Part shown: positions 21,879-33,050 of the stretch, one piece after another
Layout of the letters: every line of letters begins with the position of its first letter
Position numbering within the stretch: the stretch's first letter is position 1
DNA from: Nepenthes gracilis
Lineage: Eukaryota; Streptophyta; Magnoliopsida; Caryophyllales; Nepenthaceae
Length of the DNA stretch: 64,000 nucleotides
Direction: 5' to 3'
Assembly: GCA_033239525.1 (NCBI GenBank)
Contig: BSYO01000014.1
Location: forward strand, 4,134,536-4,198,535
Program-made: the position numbers and the translations under genes
Notes under the pieces: generated by a model
The model's input: the letters and a program-made list of their open reading frames with translations, nothing else
Told to the model about the DNA's origin: nothing
Databases searched by the model: none

Positions 21879-22315
21879 TGTCAGTTGGTGATGGACAATC
21901 TAAGAACTCATGAATTATTAAAGAAAAAAACCTAACAAGTTCTAAAATTTTTTAAAATGTGATATTTAATGGCTAATGATATATATTTACTATAGTTTTA
22001 AAAATTTCATTAAGATTCTAATATTTAAAGGAGAAATCTAGAATAATCTATAAAACTAAATTTATCCATAATATTCTAGAATATTCTCACATTTTAATTA
22101 CACCAATTTTACCATCTATAAAAAGATAAAAGACACACTTGTTAGTGTGTGAAAAATTAAATCTGAAATTTATAAGAGTAAAACCCAATCCTCTACCTTC
22201 TTATCTTATACAATTTCTCTACTTGTTTTTTTTTTTTTTTTCCCTCTAATAAAAATAACATTTTCATGTTCATTGTTTTTATATTTACTACCCTCATCTC
22301 TATTAAATTATAACA
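21879..22315 (+). repeat. copia-1 3' LTR
   Basis: Starts TGTCAGTTGGTGATGG and ends ...AAATTATAACA, followed by CAAAT, the same 5 bp that precedes the 5' LTR. It aligns with 2631-3061 along its length. A T16 run (22227-22242) and small indels explain the length difference (437 against 431 bp). Confidence 0.86.
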
Positions 22316-22320
22316 CAAAT

Positions 22321-23640
22321 CTATGCTGTTGCATGCTTAAATTTATATAATATATAATAATTTCATTCATTTGCAATTTGGCCAAGCCAATAAAATAGAT
22401 GGGTGAATTCTTCATTGCCATGAAACAAAATAAAGTGAAACAATTATAGATATAATTAATACTTAAAATATTGTCAGATATAATTAATAACTAAATACAC
22501 AATATATATAAATATATATATATATATTATAATTTATTAATAGATTTTATATATTTGTAAAATACTATGCCATTGGTTCATTTTGGCAGAAGCGGGGGCC
22601 AGAAACCATCAGAGCCAGCATGATAACACGTGCCACTGACCAAAGTACACTCCACTGAAGCAGAAGCGGAAAAGCTGCGGTAGTTGGAGCAGCGATAAGC
22701 ATTAACTAATGCCGATTGTGAAAACGACTGCGCCTCAAAACGGCGTCGCACGCTTTGTTGGACCCACACTATTTATGTATGCCCTATTGGGTGACTCCAT
22801 CTTACACACCACCGCAGTAGCACACAGCCCCACCCCACCCCACCCCAACCTAAATACATACGTATTTATAATAAATTTATAATAAATATAATAAATTCTT
22901 TTTAATTTATAATAAATTTAACCCATAAATATTTTAGGCTCCATTTTCTGGGACAAAGTACGTACCGTTTGTCAAAATATTTTCTTAATTTTCAGTTATT
23001 TGGTAAAATGGAGAGAATATCAAATAAATTATTTCATATGAAGGAGAGTGTTTTATTTTTCATTTAAAAGAAAATGAATTCCCGCCAGCAAAACCTCAAG
23101 AAAATATTTACTTCTTTGGTAAATATATTCTGTCAACTAAAAGACCCCAAGAGAAATTTCTTTTATGAAAAACAAAAACGGTAATAAATTGATTTTTTTC
23201 TACAATCTGGTTAAGCTTTTATGTTGGCCTGCCACTTGTGGCATAGAGAATAAATATATAGTTAGGGACATGAATATAATTAAACCCGATGTCCATGCTG
23301 ATCATATCAAACAAGATGATGACACTGAGCCACGTCTTGAGCCCACATCTCCCACAATGCGGGGTGTTGCGATGTGTACGGACGTTGCAGCGCCTCCGTC
23401 GTCAATGACGCCATTGGATTTCGGCTTGAAATTCAATAGCCCATGTTTTTATATAAATATAAATATATATATATAATTGTTGTTATTTTTATAACCTAAG
23501 AGCATCGCAGCTCTCGTTTTCTCTGCATCTCCCACCACTTCAAAGCAAGCATAGCATTTACCAGCCTCATCTTCCCAAATAATTAAGTTATTCTTCAAAG
23601 AATCATTAATGTTTAGTTATCCATAATATTTTGATAACCC
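22321..23640. other. Low-copy intergenic DNA with promoter-like composition
   Basis: Not similar to any other segment of the window. A CACGTG G-box lies at 22627-22632 (aacacgtgcc) and a second ACGT core (ccacgtc) near 23330. A TATA-like tttttatataaatataaat near 23445-23465 is followed by a C/T-rich leader-like stretch (23505-23545). A 103-codon open frame (23165-23476) shows no known domain. It may be a promoter stranded by transposon insertion, but I see no attached gene. Confidence 0.4.
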
Positions 23641-25579
23641 TTACTCCCAAGGTGCTGAATGACCATGATAAGGCGTTGAATATCCATAAATTAAGGACTT
23701 CTTTCTATATAATCGACTATTATAAATCAACATTTATTTCATATGATTTGACATTGATACGTCTCAAAAATTTAAATTGTCATACGAATTAGGGAGTCGA
23801 CTGTTTTGCCTAAATATCCAAATGTAAACGAATTCGATTTTCGTAATTATGAATCAAGATCCTATATATCACAATAAAATAAACTGGAGGTAAAAAGTAT
23901 ATAGGTTTCGTTCCTCGATATATTTTCGACGCTCAAATCAGTGATATTTTTAATTGATTTGGAAAGATATTAAAAAAGAACATAGCAATGAATGTACGTT
24001 TGGAAGGCTATACCTTTTTTGTACTCTCAGCTGACTGAGTAGCTTTTTTCCCTCCTCTCTCTGGGATGAGACTTTATTTATAACCAGAGACACTGTTTGA
24101 TTAATCAATACTTGAGATCGATGCGTGTATATGACGCATTTCGAATTAGTGATGTTGCTAGCAGTATGTAATAGTTGTCTTTATTTAATGATTGGACCAT
24201 CTAATTTTCAAGTACACCATCACGTCGAACTCTCATTATGACCCTTTAATGTCTAGCTATTTAAAATTTGTCCTTTAGTTTAGCCATGAGCACTATTACC
24301 TGATGGCTCTGTGGTAAGTTCTGTTAGACCGTTGATATTTGGGCCTCTTATCTAATTGAGTATCAGTCGATCTGTTTTTTGCTATACTTATTATTAGCCT
24401 CCCATGTTGGGAGATTTGAATTCCAACCCTAATATATCATTGATAGAATGCTAGTTATAACTGCTTCAATCGTGCCCCTTTTTCAGATATTCATTAATTC
24501 GGGATCTTATTTAATAAGAATTTATTTCTTACTATCAATTGTCGTGATTTGATATCATCCTGAGTTAAATACGCACTGAACTCTTCAATCGACAATAAAT
24601 TAAGGAGCTTTCTTTACCTTTATCGGCAATATATCTGTTTTGGATCATCATGTTGTCTTCGCTATCACGAGAGCACTCGTCGGAATTAGTAGAAATACTT
24701 CTCCAAATTTTGAAATCAGGGTTCGTGGAAGTGTTTGAAGGCTATATTGGTTACCTTATATATGAAACTATTTTAGTTTGCCTCTTTTACGTCCTTACCG
24801 AAGCCAAACCCTTATCATTATAATAAGGTCCCAAGATTTATGTTACACTTGAAATGACCCAAGCAACTGCAATAGATTTGGGCAAACGATTTTTGTTCTT
24901 TGCCTCCCTCCATGGTGCCGTTGAAGTTCTTGGAGAGTGGTTTTTTTTTCGGATTGTTGTCCTACGTTTTTCTTCCTTCTCACCCAAATTGTACTCTTAT
25001 TATTCTAAGATTATATGTTATGAAAGAAATCAATAAAAAGAACTACCCGAATAATATTTTTTCTTTCTTTACATGGCTTCAATATATTTACATTCTTTGA
25101 ATGGTTGATACACTAAGTGGTAGACATGTATTGGAATGCCATCTTTCGATATTCAATTTCTATCAATCTAACAATTCAGACCTCTAATAACTCGATCTTC
25201 TGACAATCTTACATGTAATAATTTATTTCGAACAAATGCGTTATTTATGCATTTGGGACCACTTGTCGCTGATTTGCTACCTTAAGAAACCTCTGCCAAG
25301 TTATCATGACCAACGCATTTGAGTGGATACAGCACTGCCCTTGTCTGCTTTGGATGGCACTACGTTAGGCCATCATGAGTGGTTCAGAGGAAATGCAAGG
25401 TATTTTTTTGCTGACATGTGTTTCAACCATTATGAAGGTGCACCCCTATAGTAGGAACAAATGATTCCATTTCGGCCTGTGATTTTTACCTATTTAAAGT
25501 CTGGCACTCCTTCACTTCTACACTTTTTCATTTTCTACTTCTCCCAACCCGAATTTATTTTTCACTTCTCCTCATTTAC
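23641..25579. other. Probable upstream part of a Tat-type element
   Basis: No coding sequence recognised. Near 25488 acctatttaaagtctggc is TATA-like, and a C/T-rich leader precedes the gag-like region at 25580. Short stretches at 24270-24350 resemble 27750-27850 (attac-a-caggct, tgttagacg-ta). This suggests, but does not prove, that the region is LTR or leader of the same element. Confidence 0.35.
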
Positions 25580-27400
25580 ATAGCTCCTTGAGTTGTTTCT
25601 AGATGCATTGCTGAGATTCCATTCGTCTTCACCATTGAAGATGCGGTAGACATTTATGATAGGTATAATATTCCTATCGACATTCCCTTCCGTTTTCCTT
25701 TGTCTGATAAGAGTGCCTACTCTCATCGACTTGGTTTCATTGCCATTGACAAAATCCATCCGATGGAAGGATTTCGTATTTCCTTTGTGAGGAAACTATA
25801 TGAGATATTGGAGGCCCTCGACATTCCTATGGCACGCCTCTACCCCCAACGCTATTTGGTACTTAATTTCTTCGTGTGTTTTTCTCCATCTCCAAAAGCT
25901 TTGTGTGGATGCTAAGGCTATTAAAGTTATTTTTTGATTTAATCAAGAGAGTGATTGAATTTATTTTACTCTGTGAAAAAAGTATAAAATTTGCAGAGAT
26001 AATCCTAACTCAATACATGGTTATAAAGATTAAAATTTTATATTATGGTCCCTTCCAACTGGATCCTCTCCAACAAATGAAAGTTGGTTAATCGTAATTA
26101 TTCTAGAGATGTCTCAAAAAATGGGACTTTCATGGCTCTGCTCTTAACTAAGTTGATTGAGAAAAATACTATTTTGCTTTGGCAAACAAATGATTTTTTG
26201 ACTCACCAAATGCTCACTTAAATCGATTGGGAAGTAAGAGTTGAAGGAGAGGTTGTTATCGATATGTCTCTCCACCAGCCTAAAAGGAAATTGGGAGAGC
26301 TTTTTATTCGAGATTCTCCTTAAAGAGCAGCCGAAAGAGCAAATCCCCTCATATCTTCCTTAAGCAACTATGATAGGGTGGTCAACGAGACTTGTGATAA
26401 GATAGCCACATTAGAAGCTGGTGCATCATCTCGAAGGCCAACTTTTGTCCATTCTTCACCAGGTCGCCCAGGTTTTAAAGAGCTGCCCGAATTCCCTCTT
26501 GATGGTGAAACTTTATTACCCACTATTACTAGAATAAATGACCCCATTGCCAGTGGCTCGAATGAATCGATTACTGCTCTGTTTATAGTTGAGTATAGGG
26601 CTACAATCTTTGTTAATTTACCACCCGATGAGCCTGTTTCTTCTCCTCCTACTGCTTTCATTACGGAGTCTATTAATAATATTCAGGTGATAGAGGAGTT
26701 TCTTGATAATAATCCGAAGGTTTCAGAATCGGAGGAGGTTTCTCAAGCTAACGCTTATGTATCTAGGCAACCGGAGGATCCAAATGCTTTTTCTCCTCCC
26801 CCTGGCTTGAAGTTCCTCTCTAGCGTCACGCTCCACCTCTTTTATACTGGAGGAATCCTCCTATCTCCGACTTCAGGTCTTCTCCCAGTTCCTCTTTACA
26901 AGAGAGATCATTTCCCACTGAGGTGCTATTTGTGTAACCCTTCATCTCTAAGTATTCTCCTTGTCGTTAGTATTTTTGGCTAACTAATTTTCTTTGTTTA
27001 GTAGTCATAGGAGTTGATTTGCCTAATTGAGGATGGGATGTACAGATGTGATATCGAAATTGCTCAACTATCCTAAGCGGACACTGACCCTACCATTATC
27101 AAGGAGATGGTGATTTGAGCTAACCTGCCATTCCCGAGGTCGAGCGATCATCAAGACCGGCCATTTACTTAGATAGAGAGTTGTTCGAGTAGTTGGTGAG
27201 ATCTCAATAGCTTTCAAATGAGAAAGCCATCATTATGGATCTAATCACCTCGCTCGAGGACAGACTCATGGAGGCTGAGTATCAATCAATTTCAAATGCT
27301 AGCCTAATTGCTGATCTTCAAATTGAGTGTGCTTATCTCGAGGGAGAGCTGAGTATACATCTTTAACCAGAAGAGGCTGGCCCCTGCTCTGAATGACAGG
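25580..27400 (+). pseudogene. Gypsy-type transposon gag-like protein (Tat/LARD-type) remnant
   Basis: Readable pieces are IEDAVDIYDRYNIP, FRFPLSDKSAYSHRLGF, MEGFRISFVRKLYEILEALD and IPMARLYPQ (25633-25850). These match the plant 'putative gypsy type transposon' domain found in Tat-clade and LARD elements: P-x-x-G-F-x-x-x-Y, a sloping hydrophobic stretch, then LxPxxW. Further on a 201-codon open frame (26378-26983) is proline- and serine-rich with no known motif. NEKAIIMDLITSLEDRLMEAEYQ (about 27215-27290) is a predicted coiled coil like those following this domain. Stops between the pieces mark it as broken. Confidence 0.6.
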
Positions 27401-28435
27401 TTTCAAAACGGGTTTTCCACCTGCAAGCGGATAATATCCTTGGTGGCTCTCACCTTTCCCTTAGGCTATCTCTATCTAAAAAATTTTTCGGCTTCTCGGC
27501 AATTTGACTTCAAGGATTTCTCAAATCCTTGTAGGGATCCGTCGTCATATTTTTGGCATGTCCCAAGCCTTTGGATAATTGAGATTCTCTTATGTACGCA
27601 ATGGCCAGTGCACTTGTAATCTGTATGTTGGAAACTTGGATCTCCTTATTGTTGAAATTTATATATTAATAAATCAATTAGATTGTACCAATAATTGTCA
27701 CTGATGCTATTCTTTTTACATGTTGAATTTTTTATTCAACATGTTCTTTGTCTACCGACTAGGCCTGGTTGTTATTACTATCAGGCTTTGTTAGACGTTA
27801 ATTTGTCGACCGCATTTAACTGATGGTCTTATTCTTGTAAGAGGATATCGTAGCATTTATGTTGAGAAAGCCCCTAAGCTTTTTTTGTTTAACCTCTCAA
27901 AAAATGGGTTAGACTTTGGTTTGAAAACCCCCCAGGTCTTTATATGATAGTCAATGTCTGACCGTCTTTTAGGTCATTTGGTTGCTTCAATCGAGGCTGT
28001 GACCGTGCTTTTTAGTATGTAATTTCAACAAGTGATAGTTTCACCCAATTATGGTCAGTGATGGTCGCTTATATTCATGAAATCACATGCAAGCATATAA
28101 ATGAGCAATTGATGTAATAAATTCATAGTAATGCTATTGTTATTAAAATGAGTAAATACATTATACAAGCACCCCACATATTATGTACAAAACTTACCTC
28201 TTGTCAATACGAATTCACTGATAATATCTTTTGAAATAGAGTGTTTCATGTCCTCAAGATCGGTTTTCTATTTTGAGTGCATAGTTTATACGTATCATTT
28301 CAAAGAATGGTTAAGACTAGAAATGGTCCCTCCTAATTATGGGAGAGTTTATTTCTATCGGAGATCTTGCTTGTAGCCTCTATATTCCTCAAAATTAGGT
28401 CCCTCATCTCAAATTGGTGAGCCTTCACCTTCTTT
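27401..28435. other. Non-coding part of Tat-type elements
   Basis: No readable protein. The sequence has pyrimidine-rich plus-strand stretches and the phrase gggagagtttatttctatcggagatcttgc-like near 28340-28375. It sits between two oppositely oriented Tat fragments, so their junction must lie here or nearby. I could not place it. Confidence 0.4.
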
Positions 28436-28660
28436 TGGAGAGAATAAGAGTGAAGGATTTGCTAGGTATTTTTTTAGTTCTTAGAAGGCTGACTGACGGT
28501 CATCTATCCATTGAAAATCATTTGTCTTATTCCCTATTAGAACATTGAAGAACGGAAGGTATATCTCCATTAATTTTGCTAGGAATTGAAAGAGTGCCGC
28601 AAGTCTCCTAGTTAATCTTCCAATTCTTCAAAGAATCGTTTATGACATCGCTGATGTGAA
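28436..28660 (-). pseudogene. Tat-type gypsy RT/RNase H linker remnant
   Basis: On the minus strand RLTRRLAALFQFLAKLMEIY, then LPFFNVLIGNKTNDFQWIDD and ELKKYLANPSLLFSPKEGE. This is the connection between reverse transcriptase and RNase H typical of Tat-clade gypsy elements (family pattern GRLAALSRF...LPFFK.L...F.W..EC..AF..LK.YL..PPLL..P..GE). One stop interrupts it. It is directly preceded in the same orientation by a gag-like domain, so about 3 kb of gag-pol is missing between them. Confidence 0.75.
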
Positions 28661-28719
28661 GATCTTTGGGGGACAAAGAGATCCAGTTCACACTCTGGGT
28701 AAATCGAACCATCACCCTA

Positions 28720-29044
28720 ACTGCCTCTACCGTCAGCAACCATGAAAGGTGACGGAGGAAGATGCACAGTGAACAGAGGTACCGCAGGATATTGGTATGG
28801 AGCCTGCGATAAGAACTCTGAGTGCTGTAAAGATGGCGAGTAACTCCTCTGATACAGAGAGGCATAGCCCACTCCTTAGGTGGGCCTCGTATATAGTAAT
28901 GTGACCCCTAGGAGGGAAGCATGCCCTATCATGCTTGCTAGGTATCGTGGATACAATCTTCCATGGGATGTTAAACTCAACATATAACTCTCTCATCTCA
29001 CCAGGAGAAATTATGGAAGCAATCTCAAGAACGAAATGAATCAT
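28720..29044 (-). pseudogene. Gypsy-type transposon gag-like domain, second copy
   Basis: A 103-codon open frame (28733-29044) reads ELYVEFNIP, SKHDRACFPPRGHITIYEAH, LRSGLCLSVSEELLAIF. This is the same plant gypsy-type domain as at 25633-25850 but a distinct copy and on the other strand. The pattern E-R-A-x-x-P-P-x-G-x-I-x-x-Y-E and G-L-R-L-P is partly kept. It runs toward the Tat RNase H linker at 28660. It is a fragment and not a complete gene. Confidence 0.6.
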
Positions 29045-29337
29045 GGAAACTGGAGCAAGAAGAACACCAAGGATTTAGAAATTTTTAGAAGGAAAGCGCG
29101 AAAAATTTGAACAGACGTACAAATTATATAAAGGAATGCAGCTATCGGAGAAGGATAACGTATCAAAATGGGGTGACCATCATTGCTGACATGTGTCACC
29201 TCCGGAGAAGACGCAGTCGAATCAGATCTTCTAGTAAATTAATTATTAGGATCGCAAATTTAATGCATGTTGAGACATGACAAACTTTTTGATTGATAGT
29301 CCGGCGGCATGTTGGCACGTCAATTCAATCCCTAATA

Positions 29338-31830
29338 GTTCTTGATTCTTACCTGGATGGTCAACAATCCAATTAATACTCCTCTTCCTACTTAGTTCTT
29401 CAGATTCTTACTAAAACGATCAACAAATTCAATCAATACTTGTGACGGAATGGATTTTTTTTTGTCCTTAGTTAATTTTGTCATTCATAATAGGAACAGA
29501 AACCCAAGTCTCACTTAAGGTTCTAGGAAAAAAATGGACAGAGTTTTTCCTAAAATTGGGTTAAATAGAAATATCAATCAGTACAAAACCTATATAACAA
29601 ACCAATACATGCACACAACTATCCCTTTATACCACGATTTTTCTACAACGCACGTATTCACAGGAACACAGATGTCATCCATGGCTTTAATTTAACAATT
29701 CTATCTACTATATCAGAATTTAGATGAGAGATGCCATCTAAAACCTGTGTAAAAATATAAAAAAACATATAGCAGAGTTGTAAATCTGCGAAAGCACAAT
29801 TCCCTATTTCATCACATACATCACATACATTCTATATAGAAGAATCCATAGGCATAAGATCCATATACAAAACCATATATCAAATATTAGGTTTTACAAT
29901 TCAACTGTTTCCTTTCAAAATCTCCAAAAATATTTCAAGTTTCCAAAGTCTTCAAGCTAAACTTTAGATCACTCCTTCTCGTCTAGTACTAACTTTACCG
30001 TCTCATCTAGAGTGGGAAAAAATAGTAAAACATAAGTCGAAACCCAACAAGGTACATGTAGGCATGCAGTAAAACTTTCTTGCAGGAAAGAATGTAATAA
30101 AACGGATATAATTGCATGTAAAAATATTAATACTATAAAGCAGTGATTTGCAAAAACTATAGCAGAACATGATGTAGAAGATTACAAAATTGTCAGGAAA
30201 TAGAAACACTCAAGTTTTGAAAATTAATGTCAGTGTAATCATCATTCGTTAATAATAAATTGATAAGACAGGTTTCAAAAGCAGAAATCAGTTTCAATTT
30301 TATAGATTATAGAAATTTCCTTTCCTATAGTAAAGGACTCAATCAGTAGACCCTACAAGTGGAGGGAGCAAATAATAGATGATAGATTGTGTTTGCATAC
30401 AATTAAAGCCAGTAACAATCATACCGTCTCGTGGGACATCCCTTTTCGTGAGATTCAGTATAGTATGTCGGCCGATAATAGAAACTATCCTCTAGGTTAA
30501 CGCCGTGATGAAGGGTGGACCACATATACTTCATGGATAGAAATATCATCGATTACCACCATAACGTTTTAAGGTATATCGGAGAACCTAACTTGACGGT
30601 ATATCAGTCACGGGTCTTAATTGACAGTATCATAAATATTTTTTCTTCTTATTTCATAACCGAAAATCCTTTTCAATTTCAGAAATCAGTTAAAGTTTTA
30701 CAATAACTCTTCAGTTAGTTTCATAATATACAGTAACAGTTTGAAACCCTTCCATTTTATTTCAGAATATTTGGTAATAGTTTGAAACCCTTCAGTTTCA
30801 TTTCAGAATATACGGTAACAGTTTGAAACCATTCAGTTTCGCTTCAGAATATACATAAACAGTTTATAACCCTTTAATTTTGCTTCAAAAATCTCCAAAA
30901 ATTTAGCAGTATAAATCAATGTAAAATTTTCAGACATAAATCACATCGGTGGCATTATCACATTACAGATTAACTTTTATATAACAGAAGCTATGGAAAA
31001 TAAAGTATCAAATCTTCAATTTTCGTACCTAGAGTTTTGCCAAAATTTTGGGACAGTAAACGAACACCTAAAACATATATTTTCATGAAATCAGGGGTAT
31101 ATTTAGCAGTATATACTAGTAAATATAAAATTTGTCTGATTAATCAGAAAAAACATGCATTATTTATAGTAAACATATTTAACTATGGATTTAAAGGATA
31201 AAACCACTTTTGAGATACAAAAAAGCTGTAAAAATAGAAAATAGCGTCTAAGGTACACTTACCTGAGGTCGGTATGCAATTATTTTTATCCGGATCGGAG
31301 TAGATTGGTGGATTTTTTCCCTCTTCCTTCTCTTTCCTTTCATTTCACTTTTGTGCTTGCTGCTCTCTTTCCAGAACCTCGAAAATGCTGCAGGAAAATG
31401 CATGCGGTGTTTTAAAACTGGGTCGGGAACCAGGCGCTGCCCATAAAATGCACCCGCGCTCGAGCGCCAACTAGGCACCCTTCTAGCGCGGAATTCTACT
31501 AAATGCGCCCTACGTGCGCCCGAGGCGCTACCCGAGCACTAAGGCCTGGGCCCTTTTTTGCCTTCCAACTAAATTTTTTTCACTTTTTTCTTAAGCAAAT
31601 TGCCTTAAATATACTTATATTAATTAAATGACTAGGAATTATCATATTTTTGGGATCGAGATCTCACAATACTCTCTTCAGCCAGTTCTCCGGATTCTTA
31701 TCAGGATGGTCAATAAATCCTTTCAACACTCTCTACAGCCTGTTCTCCAGATTCTAGCTGGGACGGTCAACGCTTCCTATAGCTTTGTTCTCCGGATCTC
31801 GACTTTACGGTCAGCATTCACAGGCAACGC
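29338..31830. repeat. Tandem repeat, unit about 45-57 bp, split by a solo LTR
   Basis: Degenerate units of the form tTCTcCgGATTCTta-c-GGaTGGTCAAcaa-tcc-t-caa-aCTc occur at 29338-29394, 29395-29440 continuing at 31674-31685, 31686-31742, 31743-31787 and 31788-31830. The solo LTR at 29441-31668 interrupts a unit. Tat elements commonly carry such arrays between pol and the 3' LTR. Each unit has a GGTCAA-like core at 29359, 31709, 31765 and 31809 (GGTCAG). Confidence 0.62.
29441..31668 (-). mobile_element. Ty3/gypsy solo LTR, family T2, minus strand
   Basis: TGTGACGGAATGG at the left and ...GGGATCGAGATCTCACA at the right give TG...CA ends. The exact 5-bp duplication ATACT flanks it (29436-29440 and 31669-31673). 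Length 2228 bp, near-identical in organisation to 12457-14693 and 53160-55446. A perfect GCGCTCGAGCGC palindrome lies at 31456-31467 in the promoter region. Four copies of cagtttgaaaccctt-like sequence (about 30728-30870) form a short internal tandem repeat with period about 60 bp. Confidence 0.87.
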
Positions 31831-33050
31831 AATCAGGAGACCAAGAGCCATTGTAGTTTCCTCACCAAGCTCTCTTGGGTAAGTTGTCCAGCTAGAAGCG
31901 TCCCATCGTGAACATGCTAAAGGTCAGAGCCCCAGACCACCAATATTGGGTGCTAGTGATGGGGACACTAGTAATGGACTGGCCCACAAAGGAGGAAGCA
32001 GGCCAAATCCTTAGCGGCCCTTTTCTGCATAGACGGTCAATACTTCCATTCACCGAACGAAAAGCAAGTAAGCCGACAAAGGCCCAAGATCAGGACAGCC
32101 CATTTGAGCTCAAGAAGGTCAATGCCTTTGTTGACCGAAAAAACGGCTAGTAGATCGGTTAAGACTCAGGATGCATGAGGCCTAAGCCTAGATTGGTCAA
32201 CGTGTCCGTTTTCAAGCCACAATGGTCATCTGTCCTAATTTTTCACATCTTCAAAGAAGGTAATCTTCACTATAATGGTCACATCTAAAATTAAAATATA
32301 TCCAGAAAAAAAGGTACTAGAATCTATACACTGTCTGCTGGAAACCCTAACAGTTACAAAACATAGAAGGAAGGAGATCAACCTCTTCGACCGTTACTGC
32401 CAAAAAGGCGCTCACACCTACGCAGGAAAGACAACGATCTTCAATAAAGTGTGGGCATCAAGCCCCTCCGTATAAGGAAGGTATCCTGTGGCCATGGCTA
32501 TAAAAGGCCATGGGAGCTGATACTTTCAATCACGCTTTCTCTTACCTAGAAAAGCCTTCAAGCAATTACAAAACACTGAGAAGATCTCCCACTCTCTCGA
32601 GCATCCTACGCTCACTCTCTCTCTACTATTAGTTCCCAACAAACTTAGTAATTAAAGAAGCTGTTCCTCACGAATGATTACAAAAACCACTCACCCTATG
32701 AGTGCACTCCCACTTACAAACACACTCATTGTATCAATTTCTTTATCCATTGCATTCACCTTCTAATTTCATAATGTCGATTACTGATTTGAATGTCGGA
32801 ATATTTTTTATGGGATTAAATCCCACCGTTACTTGACCTCTTATTTAAAATTATAGTATGTATGATTTAAAACTCAGCGAACAGATATAGAAATTTGATA
32901 GTCTATTTGATTCGAATTTAATTAAATTTAAATTTAAAATATATTAAAATTAAATATATTTATAACTTAATATTATAATTTTATTGCTTTTTACTAATTA
33001 TCACCGCACAGATCGACCCTCTCTTATGTCAGAGGGCACTACAGCTGTGA
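31831..33050 (+). mobile_element. Tat-like gypsy LTR
   Basis: TATAAAAG at 32499-32506, then a C/T-rich leader (32560-32640), then gatttgaatgtcggaatatt (32788-32807). That phrase closely resembles the TTGA-GCGTCGGAGTG sequence of plant Tat-type LTRs. More GGTCAA/TTGACC cores occur at 32035, 32117, 32131 and 32195. I could not fix either end. The second LTR of this element was not found, so it may be solo or belong with the Tat fragments upstream. Confidence 0.55.
32490..32514 (+). promoter_or_regulatory. TATA box flanked by GGCCATGG repeats
   Basis: TATAAAAG (32499-32506) lies between two direct copies of GGCCATGG (32490-32497 and 32507-32514). The C/T-rich leader that follows supports it as the LTR core promoter. 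Confidence 0.6.

Larger units (their letters stand above)
2631..22315 (+). mobile_element. copia-1: complete but decayed Ty1/copia element with nested insertions
   Basis: Two related LTRs (2631-3061 and 21879-22315) are flanked by the same 5-bp target duplication, CAAAT (2626-2630 and 22316-22320). The internal order is PBS, gag, protease, GAG-pre-integrase, integrase, reverse transcriptase and RNase H, all plus strand and riddled with stops. Into it are inserted a MITE (4578-5067), gypsy solo LTRs (5671-7668 minus, 9831-~11930 plus, 12457-14693 minus) and a non-autonomous gypsy element (15806-21772). Without these, about 6.6-7 kb remains, including an unusually long 3' non-coding part with tandem repeats. 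Pairing of the two LTRs rests on sequence similarity plus the exact duplication. Confidence 0.87.

Noticed and set aside
26378..26983. 201-codon open frame as an independent host gene
   Set aside because: It is flanked by gypsy-type gag pieces in the same orientation and has no own promoter or domain, so it is treated as part of the Tat remnant.
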